Source: Acidobacteriota bacterium (GTDB lineage: Bacteria; Acidobacteriota; Vicinamibacteria; Vicinamibacterales; UBA2999). Taken from it: DNA of 52,238 nucleotides. The position numbers were made by a program, and so were the translations under genes. The DNA is taken from the NCBI GenBank assembly GCA_020851565.1, contig JADZCN010000095.1, forward strand, positions 1-52,238, read 5' to 3'. The stretch's first letter is position 1, and each line of letters begins with the position of its first letter. This document shows positions 28,608-37,033 of this stretch, in pieces. The notes below the pieces were generated by a model, which had not been told where the DNA came from, ran no database searches, and saw only the letters and a list, made by a program, of their open reading frames with translations.

Positions 28608-29803
28608 GCGCTCAAGTCTACCGCGCGAGCGCGTCGCGCCATGAGCAGCGCGAGCGCCGCGAGCGACAGCGCCGCGCCCGCCAGGAACGTGTATGACGGG
28701 CCGAGCCGTTCCCACAGCAGCCCCGCGAGCAGGCTCGCGCCGAGCATCGCCGCGCCGCTCACCACGTTGAACATGCCGAACGCCGTTCCGCGCAGGTCCG
28801 CGGGCGCCGTGCCCGCCACCATCGTGGCCAGCAGCCCCTGCGTCATGCCCATGTGGACGCCCCACAGCGACACGCCGATCAGGATCACGCTCCAGTGAGG
28901 CGACGCGGCCAGCACGAGGTCCGCGGCCGTCAGCACCAACAGGCCTGCGCCCAGGAGCCGGCCGTGGTCCACGCGGTCCGAGAGCCGCCCGAAGGGATAC
29001 GCGCTCGCGGCATAGACGATGTTCATGGCCACCATCACGAGGGGGATGAGCGCGAGGGGGACGCTGCCCTGGGCTCGCAGGACGAGGAACGCCTCGCTGA
29101 ACCGCGCCAGGGCGAAGACCGCGCCGAGCAGGACGACCCGCCAGTAGCCGGCGCCAAGCCGCCCGAGATTCCGTCGCGTCAGGGGATTCGAGGACCGGCG
29201 ACCCTCCGAGGGTGCGGGCTCGCGCACGCCGAGCGCCAGCAGCAGCACCGCGGCGGCGCCCGGCGCCACCGCCACCCAGAACACCCGTCGGAAGTCGTTG
29301 GCCCAGAGCAGCATCAGCCCGACGGCGACGAGCGGGCCGACGAACGCGCCCACCGTGTCGAGCGACTGCCGGAGCCCGAAGGCCGCGCCTCTGACGCCCG
29401 GGGGCGTGATGTCGGTGATCAGCGCGTCGCGCGGCGCGCCGCGGATGCCCTTGCCGACGCGGTCCAGGAGCCGGGCACTGAGCACCATGCCGGTCGAGGC
29501 GGCCACGGCGAACAGCGGCTTCGTGAGCGCGCCGAGCGCGTAGCCGAGCACGGCCAGCCCTTTTCGCTTCCCGGCGTAGTCGCTGAGCACCCCCGAGAAC
29601 ACCTTCACGATGAGCGCGGTGGATTCGGCGAGCCCTTCCACCAGGCCCACCGCGAGGGCGCTGGCGCCGAGCGTGGTGACCATGAACAGCGGGAGGATCG
29701 CGTGGATCATCTCGGACGAGACGTCCATCAGCAGGCTGACGAATCCGAGCACCCAGACCCCCGCGGGAATCCGGCCCGGGCCGCTCATCGGTGGGTTCGT
29801 CAT
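28604..29803 (-). CDS. Major facilitator superfamily transporter
   Basis: 399 residues with 12 helices. The opening LMDVSSEMIHAILPLFMV, the loop motif VFSGVLSDYAGKRKGLAV and GRLSDRVDHGRLL mark a common bacterial MFS subfamily annotated only as transporter. ATG 29803 overlaps head-to-head with an ATG of the plus-strand RibD-like gene (CATG at 29801-29804). It is the first gene of MFS-DUF1326-(element)-DUF2182. The association suggests export of a metal complex or small organic, which is inference. Confidence 0.85.
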   Translation of the reverse strand: MTNPPMSGPGRIPAGVWVLGFVSLLMDVSSEMIHAILPLFMVTTLGASALAVGLVEGLAESTALIVKVFSGVLSDYAGKRKGLAVLGYALGALTKPLFAVAASTGMVLSARLLDRVGKGIRGAPRDALITDITPPGVRGAAFGLRQSLDTVGAFVGPLVAVGLMLLWANDFRRVFWVAVAPGAAAVLLLALGVREPAPSEGRRSSNPLTRRNLGRLGAGYWRVVLLGAVFALARFSEAFLVLRAQGSVPLALIPLVMVAMNIVYAASAYPFGRLSDRVDHGRLLGAGLLVLTAADLVLAASPHWSVILIGVSLWGVHMGMTQGLLATMVAGTAPADLRGTAFGMFNVVSGAAMLGASLLAGLLWERLGPSYTFLAGAALSLAALALLMARRARAVDLSA

Positions 29804-29834
29804 GCGCGGTCCGCCTGTGCGATTATGCCTGTGC

Positions 29835-30800
29835 GTGTCCCTGGGAACCGCCTCATCTGATCCGGCCCCACCCGCCGAGTCGGCGTGGAGCCTGGCGCTC
29901 GCGGCGAGCGGCATGGCCGAGTCGCTCGACGCCGGCAACCGCGACCGGGCCTTCGGGCTGGACGAACGCGGCGGGCTGAAGGCGCTGGCGTCGGATACCG
30001 CCGACACCATCCTTGCCTGGCGCCGTGGGCGCGGGTGGGAGCTGAGGCTGGCGGCCGACGACCCGCGCTTCGACCTCCTCAGCCTCTACCTGCCCATCTG
30101 CAGCGCGACCGCCGCGCGACCCGTCACGGTGGGCCACCTCGGGCAGAGCCTCGACGGCTTCATCGCGACGCACTCGGGCGACTCGCAATTCGTCACCGGT
30201 CCCGAGAACCTCGTCCACATGCACTGGCTCCGCGCGCTGTGCGATGCGGTCGTCGTGGGCGCGGGCACCGTGGCGGCGGACGACCCGCAGCTCACCACGC
30301 GCCACGTGCCGGGGCCGCACCCGCTCCGGGTGATCTTCGATCCGTCGCGCCGGCTCGCGCCGACCTTCCGGCTGTTCACCGACGACACGGCGCCCACGCT
30401 GTACATCTGCGAACGCACGCGTGTTGCGCCAGGTGAGACGCACGTGGGCGGGGCGCCCATCGTGGGCGTGGATGCCGACGGGCCCGGCGGGGCGATGGCC
30501 GCCGTGCTGCGGCTGCTGCGCGCACGCGGCTGCGCGCGCGTGTTCGTCGAGGGCGGCGGCGTGACGGTGTCGGCGTTCCTCGAGGCGAACCTGCTGGACC
30601 GCCTGCACATCGCGATCGCGCCGGTGATCATCGGCGATGGCCGGCCGGCCATCCGCCTGTCGGCGCCCGCCCGGCTGAGCGAGTGCCTGCGGCCGGGGTA
30701 CCGGGTGTTCCGGATGGGCGGAGACGTGCTGTTCGACTGCGACCTCCGCGCGGAATGCCAGCCGCCCCAGCCATCGTCCCTAGTCTCGCGCGTGATTTGA
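29835..30800 (+). CDS. RibD C-terminal (pyrimidine reductase) domain protein
   Basis: About 321 residues. Residues ~95-310 match the RibD-C/dihydrofolate-reductase-like fold: TVGHLGQSLDGFIAT, CDAVVVGAGTVAADDPQLTT, PLRVIFDPSRRL and FVEGGGVTVSAFLE..LLDRLHIAIAPVIIG. This domain reduces the ribose of the pyrimidine made by GTP cyclohydrolase II, using NADPH. There is no deaminase domain; instead the first ~95 residues are an unassigned domain (SAWSLALAASGMAESLDAG). GTG 29835 is used; ATG 29802 upstream is also in frame. It may work with the RibA-like enzyme at 40976-41635 rather than in vitamin B2 synthesis. Confidence 0.8.
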   Translation: MSLGTASSDPAPPAESAWSLALAASGMAESLDAGNRDRAFGLDERGGLKALASDTADTILAWRRGRGWELRLAADDPRFDLLSLYLPICSATAARPVTVGHLGQSLDGFIATHSGDSQFVTGPENLVHMHWLRALCDAVVVGAGTVAADDPQLTTRHVPGPHPLRVIFDPSRRLAPTFRLFTDDTAPTLYICERTRVAPGETHVGGAPIVGVDADGPGGAMAAVLRLLRARGCARVFVEGGGVTVSAFLEANLLDRLHIAIAPVIIGDGRPAIRLSAPARLSECLRPGYRVFRMGGDVLFDCDLRAECQPPQPSSLVSRVI

Positions 30801-30915
30801 GGCCATCGCGCCGGCCCCGCGAAACCGCGGAGCCGCTCTCATCGTCTACAGTTCGGGATCGGGCCCCGGACGTGCCGGGTCCACACACGAGCCGATACAC
30901 GAAAAGGTGATCCAG

Positions 30916-32298
30916 ATGCGCAAACGTGGCTTCGGGCTGGTACTGGTGCTGCTGCTGGGGATTGGCGTCGCGCCAGTCTCCACGCAGGGCTTCAAGGTGC
31001 CGGTGGAGTACTTCACGCTGCCCAACGGGCTGAAGGTGGTGGTCAGCGAGGACCACACCGCGCCCGTGGCGCTGGTGGAGGTCATCTACAACATCGGCTT
31101 CCGCGTGGAGCCGAAGGGGCGCACCGGCTTCGCCCACCTCTTCGAGCACATGATGTTCCAGGGCTCGGGGCAGGTGAAGAAGATGGAGCACGTCTCGCTG
31201 ATGCAGGAGGCGGGCGGCGTGGTAAACGGCTCCACGCGTTTCGACTACACCAACTACTTCCAGGCCCTGCCCGTGAACGCGCTGGAGCGCGCCATCTGGC
31301 TCGAGGCGGACAGGATGCGGTCCCTCGACGTGAGCGCCGAGAACCTGAAGAACCAGCAGAACGTGGTGAGCGAGGAGGTCCGCGTGAACGTCCTCAACCA
31401 GCCGCACGCCGCGTTCGAGTGGCTCGACATCTGGGAGCGGGCCAACACGAACTGGCACAACGCGCACAACTTCTACGGCGACCTCTCGGAGCTCGAGGCG
31501 GCTACGCTGGACGACGTGCGCACCTTCTTCAAGACCTACTACGCGCCCAACAACGCCGTGCTGGTGGTCGTCGGCGACACGACGGCGGCCGAGGTGCGTC
31601 GCCTGGCCGAGAAGCACTTCGGCGCCATCCCGCGTCAGCCGCTGCCCGCGCCGGCGGACGTCTCGGAGCCGCCGCAGACCGCGACGAAGCACTCCACGCG
31701 CGAGGACAAGCTGGCCCGCACGCCGGCGCTGGCGGTGGCGTGGCACCTGCCGCCCCGGATGTCGAAGGACTTCTACGCGCTGAGCGTGCTCGATCCGCTG
31801 CTCAACAGCGACGACAGCGCGCGGATGCACCGCAAGCTCGTGCGGGAGGAGCGCCTCGCCGTGTCGGCGTTCGGCGCGTTCAACTTCCTGGGCAGCAACT
31901 GGGACATGAAGGGCCCGATGCTCTACACGATGCGCGTGGACTACCTGAACGACAAGACGGCCGACCAGGTCCTCGCCGCCATCGAAGGCGTCCTCGCCGA
32001 GGTGCGCGACAAGGGCATCTCGCCGGCCGAGCTCCAGCAGGCGAAGACGACCATCCGCTCGTCGTTCCTCGACGAGATGGACGGGGGCATGATGCCGCGC
32101 TTCGGGCGGGCGAACCTGCTCGGCGTCTTCGCGCTGTTCGACGACGACCCCGGGCGCATCAACTCGATCCTCGACGAGATCGAGAAGGTGACGGTGGAGG
32201 ACGTGAAGGCCGCGGCAGCGCGGTGGTTCGTGCCCACGAACCGGACCTCCATCGACAGCCGCCCCGTCGCGAAGCCGTCGCAGGGAGGTGCCCAGTGA
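30916..32298 (+). CDS. M16 family zinc metallopeptidase, catalytic subunit
   Basis: 460 residues with a signal peptide (GLVLVLLLGIGVAPVSTQG). The inverted zinc motif HxxEH is His74-Leu-Phe-Glu77-His78, and the third ligand is Glu154 in NVVSEEVR. The two M16 halves are both present. Bacterial M16 pairs of this type cut short peptides in the periplasm, with the two proteins forming one chamber. ATG 30916 has AAGG eight bases upstream; GTG 30907 is the alternative. Its stop overlaps the GTG start of the second M16 gene. Confidence 0.93.
   Translation: MRKRGFGLVLVLLLGIGVAPVSTQGFKVPVEYFTLPNGLKVVVSEDHTAPVALVEVIYNIGFRVEPKGRTGFAHLFEHMMFQGSGQVKKMEHVSLMQEAGGVVNGSTRFDYTNYFQALPVNALERAIWLEADRMRSLDVSAENLKNQQNVVSEEVRVNVLNQPHAAFEWLDIWERANTNWHNAHNFYGDLSELEAATLDDVRTFFKTYYAPNNAVLVVVGDTTAAEVRRLAEKHFGAIPRQPLPAPADVSEPPQTATKHSTREDKLARTPALAVAWHLPPRMSKDFYALSVLDPLLNSDDSARMHRKLVREERLAVSAFGAFNFLGSNWDMKGPMLYTMRVDYLNDKTADQVLAAIEGVLAEVRDKGISPAELQQAKTTIRSSFLDEMDGGMMPRFGRANLLGVFALFDDDPGRINSILDEIEKVTVEDVKAAAARWFVPTNRTSIDSRPVAKPSQGGAQ
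32284..32288 (+). promoter_or_regulatory. Ribosome binding site GGAGG for the second M16 gene
   Basis: GGAGG inside the end of the first M16 gene lies six bases before GTG 32295. This decides for the GTG that overlaps the upstream stop over ATG 32307. Confidence 0.55.
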
Positions 32299-33734
32299 TC
32301 CGCCGGATGCATGGATACGCCCTTTCGCTCGCGGCTGCCGCCCTGCTCGCCGGCAGTGGCGTCGCGGCCGCCCAGTCGCTGCCGAAGCCGGAGGTCGGCC
32401 CCGAGAAGCCTTTCACGCCCCCGCCGCGCGTGGAGCGCACGCTCGCAAACGGCCTGCGCGTGGTGGCGGTGCGCTACGGCACGATCCCCAAGCTCTCCGC
32501 TATCCTCACCGTGAAGGCGGGCCTCGCCGTGGACCCGCCGGCGAAGGCCGGCCTGGCTCAGTTCGTGGCCGAAGCCGCGCAGGAAGGCACCACCTCCCGC
32601 ACGAGCGAGCAGCTGAAGCGCGAGGTCTTCGCGCTGGGCGCGTCGCTCTCGGGTTCCGCGGGGCAGGATTCCACGTCCTTCCAGATGCGCGGGCTGACCG
32701 AGACGCTGCCCCAGATGCTTGACCTGCTGGCCGACGTCGTCCGCAACCCGACGTTCCCTCAGGCCGAGGTGGACCTCATCAAGACCAACACCGCGCAGCA
32801 GCTGCAGGCCCAGCTCGCCTCGCCGCAGTACGTGGCGAACAAGCTGTTCCGGCAGACGCTCTTCGGGGAGCATCCGTATGCACGCATCGGGGTGACGCCT
32901 GAGACGCTCCCGTCCATCGACCGCGACTCGCTGGTCGAGTACCACAAGACGTGGTACCGCCCGAACCACGCGTTCCTCGTGGTGGTGGGGGACGCGGCGC
33001 CCGACGCGGTGTTCGCGGCCGCGGAGAAGGCGTTCGGCGGCTGGGCGCGCGGCCCCGTGCCCGCGCCGAAGACGCCGGCGCTGCCCACCCTGAACGGGCG
33101 GCGGCTGGTCTTCGTCCAGCGGCCCAACAGCGTGCAGTCGTCCGTCTCGGTAGGGAACTTCGCCATCAAGCGCGACGACGAGCGGTGGTACACGCTGCAG
33201 CTGGCGAACCAGATCTACGGCGCCGCGTTCGATTCGCGCCTGGTCCGGAACATCCGCGAGGAGAAGGGCTACACCTACTCGCCCGGGTCGATCTTCCAGG
33301 CCATGGCGGAAGGCGGACTCTACCGCGCCGTGGCGGACGTGCGCAACGACGTCACTGGCGCGACGATCAAGGAGATCTACGCGGAGATCGACAAGCTTCG
33401 CGCCGGCGGTCCGGAGGCCGAGGAACTGTCCGACGCCAAGCAGTACTCGCGCGGGGTCTTCCTGCTGCAGAACGCCACCCAGGGCGGCTTCGCCAACACC
33501 ATCAACACCGTGAATACGTTCGGGCTGCCGAAGGATTACCCGGAGAAATACCAGGGCCTCATCTCCCAGCCGTCCGCCGAAGGCGTGAAGACCGGCGCCG
33601 AGATGCTGCTCGGCTCGGAGGACTCGGTGGTGGTCGTGGTGGGGGACTACACGAAGGTGAAGGAGCAGCTCGCGGGGTTCACGAACATCGCGTTCGTGGA
33701 CTTGACAGGGAAGCCGATACCCGAGCCGAAGTAG
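32295..33734 (+). CDS. M16 family peptidase, non-catalytic partner
   Basis: 479 residues with a signal peptide (YALSLAAAALLAGSGVAAAQ). The M16 fold is clear (LANGLRVVAVRYGTIPKLS, LVEYHKTWYRPNHAFLVVVG, NIREEKGYTYSPGSIF), including the C-terminal R-x4-GYTYS signature that binds substrate. The zinc motif is gone: the position reads LAQFVAEAAQEG with no HxxEH. It is therefore the partner subunit of the preceding active enzyme, as in mitochondrial processing peptidase alpha/beta. GTG 32295 overlaps the first gene's stop by 4 bp, so the two are made together. Confidence 0.92.
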   Translation: MIRRMHGYALSLAAAALLAGSGVAAAQSLPKPEVGPEKPFTPPPRVERTLANGLRVVAVRYGTIPKLSAILTVKAGLAVDPPAKAGLAQFVAEAAQEGTTSRTSEQLKREVFALGASLSGSAGQDSTSFQMRGLTETLPQMLDLLADVVRNPTFPQAEVDLIKTNTAQQLQAQLASPQYVANKLFRQTLFGEHPYARIGVTPETLPSIDRDSLVEYHKTWYRPNHAFLVVVGDAAPDAVFAAAEKAFGGWARGPVPAPKTPALPTLNGRRLVFVQRPNSVQSSVSVGNFAIKRDDERWYTLQLANQIYGAAFDSRLVRNIREEKGYTYSPGSIFQAMAEGGLYRAVADVRNDVTGATIKEIYAEIDKLRAGGPEAEELSDAKQYSRGVFLLQNATQGGFANTINTVNTFGLPKDYPEKYQGLISQPSAEGVKTGAEMLLGSEDSVVVVVGDYTKVKEQLAGFTNIAFVDLTGKPIPEPK

Positions 33735-33854
33735 GCACGGAGGTTCGAAGCACGGGGGTTCGAAGCACGGGGGTTCGAAGCACGGGGGTTCAAAGCACGG
33801 AGGTTCAAAGCACGGACGTTCAAAGCACGGGGGTTCAAAGCACGGAGGTTCGGA
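33735..33854. repeat. 15-bp minisatellite, eight units
   Basis: Eight contiguous copies of GCACGGRGGTTCRAA begin one base-step after the M16 stop codon. Units differ at two or three positions. There are no spacers, so it is not a CRISPR. It ends exactly where homology to a Uma2 protein begins. Confidence 0.9.
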
Positions 33855-33856
33855 CA

Positions 33857-34084
33857 CGGCGGCGAGACGAGACCATCAAGCGGCGCCTCTTCCACCGCGG
33901 CGGAGTGCGCGAGTACTGGCTGGTGGACCCGTTGAAGAACCGTATTCGCGTCTACCGACGCGGGGCGGAGGGGTCATTCCCGCTGGTGCTGGACCTGTCG
34001 CGCGAGACCGGCGGCGTGCTGACCACTCCCGTGCTGCCGGGCCTCTCGGTGGAGGTCGCCGAGGTGCTCGCGGAATCCGCGTAG
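33857..34084 (+). pseudogene. 5'-truncated Uma2 (DUF820) family nuclease remnant
   Basis: Seventy-five residues match the C-terminal end of Uma2-family PD-(D/E)XK-like proteins: RRRDETIKRRLFHRGG, VREYWLVDPLKNRIRVYRR, ending in LPGLSVEVAEVLA. The family is normally about 190 residues, so more than half is missing. The reading frame continues upstream into the minisatellite and has no start codon near the homology. The Asp and Glu-x-Lys residues of the upstream half are lost, so it cannot be active. The 15-bp repeat appears to have replaced the 5' part. Confidence 0.75.
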
Positions 34085-34148
34085 GCCCTCCCGATGCGTC
34101 AGCAGCCGGGCTGGCGCGAAACGAACACCATAGCCGCCTCCCGGCGCC

Positions 34149-35084
34149 TCACGGCCGGCGGAAGACCGCCAGGTCGTAGCCAATCCACCCGCGCCTCAGG
34201 CAGGTCTGCAGGGCGCTGCCGCCCACGACGTGCGAGACACGCGTGCGGGAGAGCGGGAGCCACCCGAAGAGCGCGACGAAGGCGGCGATGACCCGGTCAC
34301 GCGGGCGACCGAGTTCCAGCCAGGGCGTGAGCTCCGTGGTCCGCTCGTGCGCAAAGCCGGCCGTTCCAGCCAGGTCGCGCAGCTCGTCGGCAGTGAGCAG
34401 CGTGTTGACGTGCCAGCCGCGCATGAACTGCTCGAGCGCGGGCGTGGCGCGGGGATCGTCGGTGGGTCGCCTGATGTCGTCGCAGATGACGAGCAGGCCG
34501 CCCGGCTTCACCAGGCGCGCGCACTCCGCGAAGAAGCGCTCCGGTGAGGGGCCGTGCACGAACGACTCGATGGCAAAGGCGAGGTCGGCGGGCGCCAGGC
34601 CCTCGGGCAGGCGCGTGTAGTCGCCCTCGATGCACGTCACGCGATCGGCGAGGCCGAGTGCTGACACGCGATCCCTCGCGAGACGCGCCTGCACCGGACT
34701 CAGCGTGATGCCGGTCCCGCGGATGGGGAGCCGCGAGGCGAGGTAGCAGAGGCTTCCGCCGACGCCGCAGCCGAGGTCCACGACGTGGAGAACCGGGAAG
34801 GGGACGCCGGGGCTGAAGCCCCGGCGCTCCAACGAGGGCACATCCCACCGAAGGCCAACCGAAGGCCCACCGGAGGCCGGCCCGTTGCCCACCGCAGGCC
34901 CACCCGCCAGCATTTCCGCGATCCGATCCTCCACGTAGTGGAACGCCTGGTCGCGCGTCGTGACGCCTGGTCCCCACACGGCCCGGTGGATGGCGCCCTC
35001 GCCGCCACCTTGCCCGAGCGCCACGAAGCCCGCGGTCTGGCGATCGTAGTAGCGGCGGATGTCGGAGGCGTCGAAGCGAGGCAT
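34149..35084 (-). CDS. SAM-dependent methyltransferase with repeat-derived insertion
   Basis: 311 residues. Class I methyltransferase motif I is VVDLGCGVGGSLCYLA (about 101-116), with the acidic motif CIEGDYTRLP and LVKPGGLLVICDDI. The layout resembles small-molecule C- or O-methyltransferases of the UbiE/sarcosine type. Residues 61-97 (GGPAVGNGPASGGPSVG then ERRGFSPG) are low-complexity and encoded by a palindromic repeat, inserted just before motif I. ATG 35084 lies 22 bp after the upstream methyltransferase stop. It is the last gene of a five-gene minus-strand operon starting with the dehydrogenase. Confidence 0.88.
   Translation of the reverse strand: MPRFDASDIRRYYDRQTAGFVALGQGGGEGAIHRAVWGPGVTTRDQAFHYVEDRIAEMLAGGPAVGNGPASGGPSVGLRWDVPSLERRGFSPGVPFPVLHVVDLGCGVGGSLCYLASRLPIRGTGITLSPVQARLARDRVSALGLADRVTCIEGDYTRLPEGLAPADLAFAIESFVHGPSPERFFAECARLVKPGGLLVICDDIRRPTDDPRATPALEQFMRGWHVNTLLTADELRDLAGTAGFAHERTTELTPWLELGRPRDRVIAAFVALFGWLPLSRTRVSHVVGGSALQTCLRRGWIGYDLAVFRRP
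34805..34908. repeat. Intragenic palindromic/short-tandem insertion
   Basis: Inside the methyltransferase gene, GCCGGGGCT and AGCCCCGGC (34806-34825) form a near-perfect palindrome, followed by ~11-bp units around CCCACCGAAGGC. The 16-nt stretch at 34888-34903 is the reverse complement of 51771-51786 in the terminal array. The reading frame is kept. Confidence 0.65.
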
Positions 35085-35106
35085 AGGGCTGAAGCTGCGG
35101 CTGCCC

Positions 35107-35982
35107 TCAATCGCGGCGCGGCCACGCGGCGAGGTCGTGGTGGCCGACGGTGATGCGCGAGCGTCCCGCGTCCACGTGCGCAAGACGACGGGTTCGCCAG
35201 TCGGCGATCGCCGCCGCTGCGTCGGGCTGCTGCTCGCGCGCGGCCTGCGCCCAGCCATCGATCAGCTCCCGCTGGAATTCCCGCGCGTCAGGGCCCATGA
35301 CCCAGTCGCTGGCGTCGGCCCGCACCACGTAGCCGATGTCCTCGAACGCCCGCTCGGCCGCGGCCATCGCGTCCGGCCCCGCGGCCGGCCCGCCCAGCCC
35401 CTTGTCGCGATGCTGGTGCTCGTTCATCAACTCGCGCACCAGGTCGTCTTCCGGCTCTGCGGGATCGCACGACGAGCGGCCGTCGTAGGTGATGGTGAAG
35501 AGCGCCGCCGCCTCCACGGCCCTGCAATGGGCCGCGAGCGTCTTGATCCAGCCGTCCGACACCAGGTCCAGCAGCGCCGACGCCGTCACGAGGTGCCGTC
35601 CCTCGAACAGCGTCGCATCATCGAGCGCGTTGAGATCCATCTGCCGGGTTTCGACCACGCACGAGAGCCGCTCGGCGCGAATGCTGAACCCGGTGGCGGA
35701 TGGGCGGACCTCGTAGTCGCGCGCGGTCGCCCACTCTTCGGTCCGAGCCCGGACGAGCCCGAGCAGGTCCGGGCTGCGGTCCACCAGCAGCCAGCGCTGT
35801 GGCGAGGGGAGCCGCTCGCAGAGGAAGCGGAGGTTCGATCCCGTGCCGGTGGCGAGATCGAGGACGTGCAGCGTGCCGGTGTTGGGCACTGCGGCCGCGA
35901 TGGCGTACGTGAGGGCGGCCGATCGCGCCGCCCAGTCGGCCTCCTCCCGGAGACGGAGCCAGTGTGCAAGGGACTCATCCAT
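35107..35982 (-). CDS. Class I SAM-dependent methyltransferase
   Basis: 291 residues. Motif I is VLDLATGTGSNLRFL (about 40-54), then WLLVDRSPDLL with the ribose-binding acidic residue, and a region naming METRQMDLNALDD-like asp residues and LVTASALLDLVSDGWI. The C-terminal half is helical with many His and Asp residues and no clear signature, so the substrate cannot be told. ATG 35982 overlaps the upstream glycosyltransferase stop by 8 bp, showing translational coupling. The operon partners (glycosyltransferase, PTPS-like protein, dehydrogenase) point to modification of a small heterocyclic or sugar-linked compound. Confidence 0.85.
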   Translation of the reverse strand: MDESLAHWLRLREEADWAARSAALTYAIAAAVPNTGTLHVLDLATGTGSNLRFLCERLPSPQRWLLVDRSPDLLGLVRARTEEWATARDYEVRPSATGFSIRAERLSCVVETRQMDLNALDDATLFEGRHLVTASALLDLVSDGWIKTLAAHCRAVEAAALFTITYDGRSSCDPAEPEDDLVRELMNEHQHRDKGLGGPAAGPDAMAAAERAFEDIGYVVRADASDWVMGPDAREFQRELIDGWAQAAREQQPDAAAAIADWRTRRLAHVDAGRSRITVGHHDLAAWPRRD

Positions 35983-37033
35983 GCCTCGTCCATCCTTCCA
36001 GCGCCGCGGCCATGCGCCGGGCGGCGTCATCCCAGGTGGGGAGCTGTTCGCGCACGCGACGTGCGCCGGCGGCGAGCCACGCGCGCAGTTGCGCGTCGCC
36101 GATGGCACGCGCCAGGGCGCCAGTGAGGCTCTCGACGTCCCCGGGTGGCACGATGAGCCCCGCATCGGTTCCGACCAGCGACGGGATGGCACCGGTGCTG
36201 GTGCCGATCACCGGCAGGCCATGCGCCAGCGCTTCGGCGACGGCCATGCCGTACGTTTCCCGGAGCGTGGCCAGCACGAACAGGTCCGCGGCGTCGTAGC
36301 AGCGCTCGAGCGATTCGGTCTCGAGGTCACCCACGAACGAGACGCGATGGTCCAGGCCGAGCTCACGGGCCAGCGTCTGCACGCGCGCGGCGGTTTCGGG
36401 ATGGCGCGTGAGGCTGCCGGCGCAGGTGAGACGCCATGTTGGCACATCCATCGAGGCCAGCGCGCGCAGCAACACGTCGTGGCCCTTCCCGGGGTTGAGC
36501 GTCGCCACGCACAGGAGGTGCACCGCCGCATCGCTCGAACCGCGCGCGAGCGGCGCGGGATGCGTCCCGGGCTCGACAACCTGGACCCGTTCCACCTCGA
36601 TCGCGTAGCGGTCGAGCAGCGACAATCCGGCCCGGCCGGTCACGGCGATCAGCCGGGCGGACTGGAGGGCGCGCCGCTCCGAGGCCTCGAAGCGCGCGGC
36701 CGTGTCCGTATCGAGTCCGACATCCGCGGCGATCGGCAGGTGCACCAGCGCCACGAGACGAAGGCGTGCCGACTCGCGCGCAGCGATATCCGGCATCGCG
36801 CTGAGCGCCATGCCATCGACGACCACCGTGGCCCCCTGCGGCAGCGCCGCGAACACACGAGCGGCCTGCTCGAGCGCGGCAGCGTCCGGCCGCGGGAAAT
36901 CGCCCTCGAGCTCGCGGACATCAACCTGCCACCCCAGGCGGCGGAGCCCCTCCGCCATGTGCCGGTTGTAGAGCGACCCGCCGGTGCGCGCGTCGAGCCG
37001 GCCCGGCACCACGAGGACGAGCGAACCCGCCAT
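35975..37033 (-). CDS. GT4-family glycosyltransferase
   Basis: 352 residues in the GT-B fold. The N-terminal Rossmann half begins LVLVVPGRLDARTGGSLYNR; the C-terminal half has LLCVATLNPGKGHDVLLRAL, FVGDLETESLERCYDAADLF and the E-x7-E motif ETYGMAVAE. It should transfer a sugar from an NDP-sugar with retention of configuration; donor and acceptor are unknown. No membrane segment is visible, so it acts in the cytoplasm. The start overlaps the PTPS-like stop by one base (TGATG). Its place between PTPS-like and methyltransferase genes suggests a glycosylated pterin or pyrimidine as product. Confidence 0.9.
   Translation of the reverse strand: MAGSLVLVVPGRLDARTGGSLYNRHMAEGLRRLGWQVDVRELEGDFPRPDAAALEQAARVFAALPQGATVVVDGMALSAMPDIAARESARLRLVALVHLPIAADVGLDTDTAARFEASERRALQSARLIAVTGRAGLSLLDRYAIEVERVQVVEPGTHPAPLARGSSDAAVHLLCVATLNPGKGHDVLLRALASMDVPTWRLTCAGSLTRHPETAARVQTLARELGLDHRVSFVGDLETESLERCYDAADLFVLATLRETYGMAVAEALAHGLPVIGTSTGAIPSLVGTDAGLIVPPGDVESLTGALARAIGDAQLRAWLAAGARRVREQLPTWDDAARRMAAALEGWTRHG

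Noticed and set aside
30801..30915. Rho-independent terminator after the RibD-like gene
   Set aside because: A short CCGCG/CGCGG hairpin is there but no T-run follows.
33735..33854. CRISPR-like appearance of the 15-bp repeats
   Set aside because: Units are contiguous with no spacers, too short, and no cas genes are present.
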